Positions 59,647-64,000 of a stretch of 64,000 nt of DNA are shown piece after piece. Source of the DNA: Neurospora intermedia (Eukaryota > Ascomycota > Sordariomycetes > Sordariales > Sordariaceae). The translations under genes and the position numbers were made by a program. Every line of letters starts with the position of its first letter. The first letter of the stretch is position 1. Location: NCBI GenBank assembly GCA_037102815.1, contig BTPP01000001.1:2753001-2817000 (forward strand), in the 5' to 3' direction. The notes below the pieces were generated by a model that had not been told where the DNA came from, searched no databases, and worked only from the letters and a program-made list of their open reading frames with translations.

Positions 59647-60432
59647 ATGGATCTTCTTTCGACCGTCCGCAAGTCGGGGTCGCGAGGCGGCGTCAACTTC
59701 AGCTGGGACGATGTCGCCAACTCAGCACACCGCGAGAACTATCTCGGCCATAGTCTGAAGGCTCCAGTTGGTCGCTGGGCCAAAGGGCGGGATCTAAACT
59801 GGTACGCCAAGGCAGAACCCTCGGCTGCGAACGCCGGAGAGACGGAGGAGGAGAAGGAAGCGCGCGAGCGCCGTGAAGAAATCCGCAGGATAAAGGAAGC
59901 AGAAGAGGATGCCATCAACCGCGCATTGGGACTGCCCATCACACCACGAAATACCAGCGGCGCCAATGCTGTTGAAGTCCAAGGCTCCAAAATTCCAGAG
60001 CGAACGGAGAAAGATTCCGCTGAGCAATCGACAGCACTGGCACCGAAAGAAGCGCAAGTAGGGGAGTCGAGAAGAGACAGGCACCGCGACTCAGAGCGAC
60101 ATCATAAACGGAGGCACAGGAGCAGGAGTCGTGAGCGTGGTTATGGCCGCGACAGGGAACGTGATCAGGAACGCCATCGTGATCGGGATAGACATCGGAG
60201 CCGCAGCCGTGACCGGAGACGTGACGGGCCGGCTGACCGAGGAGGGAGAGAACACCGTCCTAGTCGCAGAAGCAGGAGCCCTGAGCGTCGTTCACACCGC
60301 GATGATAGGACGAGAGATCAGGATCGGAGTCGGAGCAGAGACCGTGGAAGACACCACCACCACAGAAGACGCAGTCATAGTCCTGGTCGGAGCAGGAGCA
60401 GGGATAGAAGAGCAAGGCATGATCGACGATGA
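59647..60432 (+). CDS. MMTAG2-domain protein with RS-rich tail
   Basis: A single exon of 261 residues starting MDLLSTVRKSGSRGG. The first 60 residues match the multiple myeloma tumour-associated protein 2 N-terminal domain: GGVNFSWDDVANSAHRENYLG, SLKAPVGRWAKGRDLNWYAK. A charged helix (ETEEEKEARERREEIRRIKEAEEDAI) follows. From about residue 150 the protein is almost wholly Arg, Ser, His and Asp in RS/RD repeats, as in splicing-associated proteins. The domain's molecular role is not established; nuclear RNA-related work is the likely setting, by inference from the tail. The tail's repeats leave other frames open on both strands, which are shadows only. Confidence 0.82.
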   Translation: MDLLSTVRKSGSRGGVNFSWDDVANSAHRENYLGHSLKAPVGRWAKGRDLNWYAKAEPSAANAGETEEEKEARERREEIRRIKEAEEDAINRALGLPITPRNTSGANAVEVQGSKIPERTEKDSAEQSTALAPKEAQVGESRRDRHRDSERHHKRRHRSRSRERGYGRDRERDQERHRDRDRHRSRSRDRRRDGPADRGGREHRPSRRSRSPERRSHRDDRTRDQDRSRSRDRGRHHHHRRRSHSPGRSRSRDRRARHDRR

Positions 60433-61437
60433 AGGTTGTCAGAATTGTATTTGGTACTTGTGAATACAAGCATGGTGTCTTGGGTCAACAGAATAGATTG
60501 ATCTTTGGTACAGTAGAGGTAGTATACTCGTCAGTCTTGGTAGCGGCACACTACACCTACTAGTGTGATGGATTATTAAGCTTAGTTAGCCTTTTGGTGA
60601 TTTGAAACGGTTCGTGAGCAACTGAATGTCGCCACACCGGGTGTCATTCTTTTACCGTCTTTTACTTTCGCTGCTCGAAGCTCCCGTCTTTTGGCTCATG
60701 TGATGTGGATCGTGCCCTGCCTGGCCCGGTGCCTGGAAGGTAGGCCCGGGCAATGGCGGGGATCTGTTTTAGTGGAGTTTCAGGGATACACTGCGCTGAA
60801 TGAGGACCCTGCTAGCGTGCCGTGCCTATCTACCCCTGGGGCTGGTGGAAGGCCGCTCGGTCTGGACATATATGCAGATGCTACCTCTATGTAATGAATG
60901 ATGATGAGATGAGGCGTTCACAGGAACCTCTTTTGGACCTTTCATCCACAATTGCATTCAGCTATCTTTGACCTTGCAACCAACCTCACGACGGAACGGT
61001 TTCTGGCTGGGATTGGTGTCTTCAGGTCAGACATCGAATAGTCTGCTCGTTGGGCCGCGATATTTCCATTCGGATACATTGAACTTCTTCCTTCCGGACA
61101 CTTCTTTTCCTGGTTACCTAACGAGAATCCGCCACTTCCACTTTTCTTACTGACCTACGGTAACGACCCATCGCATACTACTTCATTCACATCACATCGT
61201 CCTTTACTACAACTTTAATACATACAACCACTCTCAAATCACATAACGCCTCGCGGATTCTACGCCCGGGAAGACGGTTCATCATAAGACTCATCAACTG
61301 TATAACGTAGTTCCTCAGCTCAGTGGTCGGTAAAGTTCCGCCTCTACGCTGTTTGACAATAAACCACGACATCCCACTCGCCCAGCCAACTGCCACTGCG
61401 CATGAGCCGGCTGGACTCTTCACCTTAGTCTCAGACC
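60433..61437. other. Intergenic: 3' UTR and promoter of the sacsin-like gene
   Basis: About 1 kb without a supported gene. Sequence from about 61140 onward is CA- and TC-rich like a leader. Short open frames on both strands are unconvincing. Confidence 0.5.
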
Positions 61438-64000
61438 ATGGACTATTCGCAGCTTCGCGCCGCTGCTTTGCAGAATGGCGAGGATGAAGAAGCAGTCACC
61501 GTCGATACCAGGGCCCTGATCGACAAGGTCCTGGCCAGATACTCTGGAGAATGGACAACACTCAGAGAACTCATCCAGAACGCCGCCGATGCCCAGGCAA
61601 CCACGGTCAAGATCAAATGGGAGACGATACCTTCCGTCAGTGTTCCGGCTCCGCAGACCACTGACCCCTCAGAGCTTCTCAAGCACACCCTCACCCATCA
61701 CACTCTCCGTCGCCTATTAGTGCAGAACGATGGTCAGCCCTTTGCCAACACAGATTGGGCCCGCTTGAAGAGGATAGCTGAGGGCAATCCGGATGAGACC
61801 AAAATTGGTGCTTTTGGTGTTGGCTTCTACAGCGTCTTTGCTGATTGCGAGGAGCCATTCGTCAGTTCAGGAAAGGAAGCCATGGCATTCTACTGGAAGG
61901 GAAACGCTCTGTTCACTAGGAAGCTACAACTTCCGGTTGAACAGCATAGTCGCGAAACTGCTTTTGTCCTCGATTACCGCAACACAACAACGCCTCTGCC
62001 TAACTTACTGTCTGTCAGTCAGTTCCTTGGGACCAGTTTGACCTTTGTATCCCTACAGAAGATCGAGTTCTGGATCGACGATTGGAGAGTTCTCGCCCTG
62101 CAGAAGAAGTCATCACCTAGTGCTCAGATTCCTATTCCACGAGACCTCGAAACTAGAACCAAGGATGGCCTCATGAAGCTCACAGCAGCCGAACAAACCA
62201 GCACACAGATAGATGCCAGCTTTATGAGTGTGCTCGGCTGGAAGCCTAAGCCCGCGTCATCGTCAAACAAGTCGACCGAATCTGCATACACACCAGAGCC
62301 CTCAGGTTTGAAGGGATTCTTTTCCAGATTTACTTCGTCCGCTGCTCAGACGGCACAGCGCACAAAGGCGGCAAAGGAAGAAAAGGAAATACAGGAGGCA
62401 ATCGCCGAGGATCTCACTGCTGTTTCCACCTCGACCATATTTCTCCGCATCACTGCGGCCCAAATAGCCACCAGCGTCTCTTCTTCATTTGCTGCTGAAT
62501 TGGAGCGTGCGACAAAAAAGCCTCCGCCGAAAACCACTCGGATCGCCCTTCTAACTTCTTCGTACGATGAAACTGTTGCCTCAGAGGAGTCTGTTGCTTC
62601 CAACAAGGCTGCCAAGGCCATCGACATCTTCTCCTCCGTGTTGCCTAGCAAGAAGCCTGGTGGACGCGTCTTCATCGGCTTCCCGACCACCCAGACCACT
62701 GGTGCCGGCATGCACATTTCTGCGCCGTCAGTCATCCCGACTGTGGAGCGCGAAGCTATCGACTTGAATGCTCGCTGGGTACGAACCTGGAACATCGAAA
62801 TGCTTCGTGTTGCAGGCATCATTTCGCGACTCGCCTTTGTCAATGACATGTCGGATCTAAACGAGAAGCTGAAGAGGTTGTCCAGTTCCAAGAACAACAA
62901 AAAGGAATCCGGATACGCTCTTGAGGATGTCCAGAAATTTGCGCCGGAGGCTCTCCATATCCTCAAGACCTACTCGTTCGAAGACTCTACTCCAAGCGCC
63001 CAGGTGGCGAAGATAATCGAGGAGGCCTTCTGGACCTCTTACAGGAAGGCTTCTATCGAAGTCTACTCTTCTCAGGGTGTGTTGCAGACGGACAAGGTCC
63101 GGCTGTTCTCGGAGGATTACGCAAAGTTCCTGAGCGGAATCCCAATCATCCTGAAGGACATGCAATCTGCCCCGTTTATTCAAAAACTGATAGATTATGG
63201 GCTGCTCGAGCATATCACTGTCGACGATGTTGTCAGGGAGCTGGGTTCGAAGGCCATGGACAAACATCAGCTTCACCATTTTGTGGTGTGGTTAGCCAAG
63301 ACTGCCGCATCGGGTGAACTCAAATACCACCATATCCAGCATGTTCTCGATGTTGCTGTGGCCACAGTTTCTGATGACGGGAATGGTGGTGAGATTATTG
63401 CCTTGGGCTCCATCAAGAATTATCTCAACAACAGGATACCAGCCACGCTGCCCATTCCCCCAACCACCATTCCTGTCGCTTTTACTGCCGATATCCCCGA
63501 AGTCCAGTTGCAGTCGATCGGCTGGGAGCCTCTAGGTATCGTCCCTTGGCTTAGGTTCTTGATCGCATCTGGGTCCAGCAAGGATGAGGAGCATAATCTT
63601 ACAAAGTCCAGCAAGTTCTCTGTACAAGTTCTTTCGGTTCTGTCAAAGAACTGGGACAATTTGAGTCCTAGCGATAAGTCATCTGTGGTGTCGGCCTTGG
63701 AACACCTGCCTGTGATCCCCACAAAGTTGGGCATGCGCAAGCCCAAGGAATCTTTCTTCTCCAGTGTCAAGCTTTTCCACGACCTTCCGACCATCGAAGG
63801 CTGCGACAGACTCAAAGAGAAGTTTTTGGTGGCTTTGGGAGTCCGCAAGACTCTTGACTTGGAGACCATCTTCACCAGGCTTCTCAATCCTGCACCTGCC
63901 GCTGAGGGAGAAGCGGAGGCCAAGAAATGGAGTCATGTCGAGCTCATCAAGTACCTTGCTTCGGTGAAGAACGATATCCCGGCTGAGGATATGAAGAGGC
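61438..64000 (+). CDS. Sacsin-like GHKL ATPase (DUF3684-type), 3' end beyond window
   Basis: The reading frame is open from the ATG at 61438 to the last base, about 854 codons, with no intron needed; the gene continues outside the window. The N-terminal HSP90-type ATPase shows RYSGEWTTLRELIQNAADAQATTVKI (N-box with the Asn-Ala-Ala-Asp core), VQNDGQPF and KIGAFGVGFYSVF (GxGxGF-like box). These are arranged as in sacsin and in the large fungal proteins annotated with DUF3684. Later regions (an ELKYHHIQHV segment, then VPWLRFLIASGSS) fit the fungal family. Sacsin-type proteins are thought to act as co-chaperones; the fungal role is unproven. Total length is expected to exceed 1500 residues but cannot be measured here. 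Confidence 0.8.
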   Translation, partial: MDYSQLRAAALQNGEDEEAVTVDTRALIDKVLARYSGEWTTLRELIQNAADAQATTVKIKWETIPSVSVPAPQTTDPSELLKHTLTHHTLRRLLVQNDGQPFANTDWARLKRIAEGNPDETKIGAFGVGFYSVFADCEEPFVSSGKEAMAFYWKGNALFTRKLQLPVEQHSRETAFVLDYRNTTTPLPNLLSVSQFLGTSLTFVSLQKIEFWIDDWRVLALQKKSSPSAQIPIPRDLETRTKDGLMKLTAAEQTSTQIDASFMSVLGWKPKPASSSNKSTESAYTPEPSGLKGFFSRFTSSAAQTAQRTKAAKEEKEIQEAIAEDLTAVSTSTIFLRITAAQIATSVSSSFAAELERATKKPPPKTTRIALLTSSYDETVASEESVASNKAAKAIDIFSSVLPSKKPGGRVFIGFPTTQTTGAGMHISAPSVIPTVEREAIDLNARWVRTWNIEMLRVAGIISRLAFVNDMSDLNEKLKRLSSSKNNKKESGYALEDVQKFAPEALHILKTYSFEDSTPSAQVAKIIEEAFWTSYRKASIEVYSSQGVLQTDKVRLFSEDYAKFLSGIPIILKDMQSAPFIQKLIDYGLLEHITVDDVVRELGSKAMDKHQLHHFVVWLAKTAASGELKYHHIQHVLDVAVATVSDDGNGGEIIALGSIKNYLNNRIPATLPIPPTTIPVAFTADIPEVQLQSIGWEPLGIVPWLRFLIASGSSKDEEHNLTKSSKFSVQVLSVLSKNWDNLSPSDKSSVVSALEHLPVIPTKLGMRKPKESFFSSVKLFHDLPTIEGCDRLKEKFLVALGVRKTLDLETIFTRLLNPAPAAEGEAEAKKWSHVELIKYLASVKNDIPAEDMKR

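Overview
The window is chromosomal DNA of a filamentous ascomycete, almost certainly Neurospora or a very close Sordariales relative. The evidence is short introns (about 50-140 nt, GTRNGT donors, CTRAC-like branch sites), GC-rich codon use, and an AT-rich island bearing the marks of repeat-induced point mutation (RIP). Several proteins read close to Neurospora crassa ones as I remember them (calcineurin A, trimethyllysine dioxygenase, Tim22, Pwp2, septin). The dioxygenase seems to differ from the remembered N. crassa protein at a number of residues, so a sibling species or divergent strain is possible. I could not check this by search.

Layout, left arm (1-35 kb): WD40/inositol-polyphosphate 5-phosphatase (+), questin-oxidase-like protein (+), Pwp2 (-), septin Cdc12 (+), mitochondrial PDH/BCKDH-kinase-family protein (-), Ubp15/USP7-type deubiquitinase (+), Tim22 (+), Prp45/SNW splicing factor (-), p24 cargo receptor (-), membrane-anchored PhoD-like phosphatase (+) and trimethyllysine dioxygenase of carnitine synthesis (+). 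Nearly all are conserved single-copy housekeeping genes.

Middle (35.5-42.6 kb): a transposon graveyard with no host gene. A small TA-flanked TIR element is followed by a RIP-degraded Tc1/mariner transposon. That transposon is split by an LTR retrotransposon with 318-bp LTRs and an ACTCC target duplication. The 3' LTR of this element is itself split by a 340-bp solo LTR with a CCCGT duplication. To the right lies a 604-bp TIR element with a 91-bp hairpin inside it. The insertions can be ordered in time from the sequence alone.

Right arm (43-64 kb): short-chain dehydrogenase/reductase (+), calcineurin catalytic subunit (+), cyclase-family protein (-), ribosomal protein uL15 (L27a/L28) in eight exons (-), proteasome assembly chaperone 3 (-), DEAH helicase Ecm16/Dhr1/DHX37 (+), Mediator subunit Med6 (-), MMTAG2-like RS-tail protein (+), and the 5' 2.56 kb of a large sacsin-like GHKL ATPase gene that runs off the window. 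There is no operon-like pathway cluster. The recurring theme is divergent pairs of core-process genes (ribosome biogenesis, splicing, transcription, proteostasis) sharing intergenic promoters. Exon joins were worked out by hand from splice motifs, reading phase and family conservation, and every multi-exon model closes in frame.
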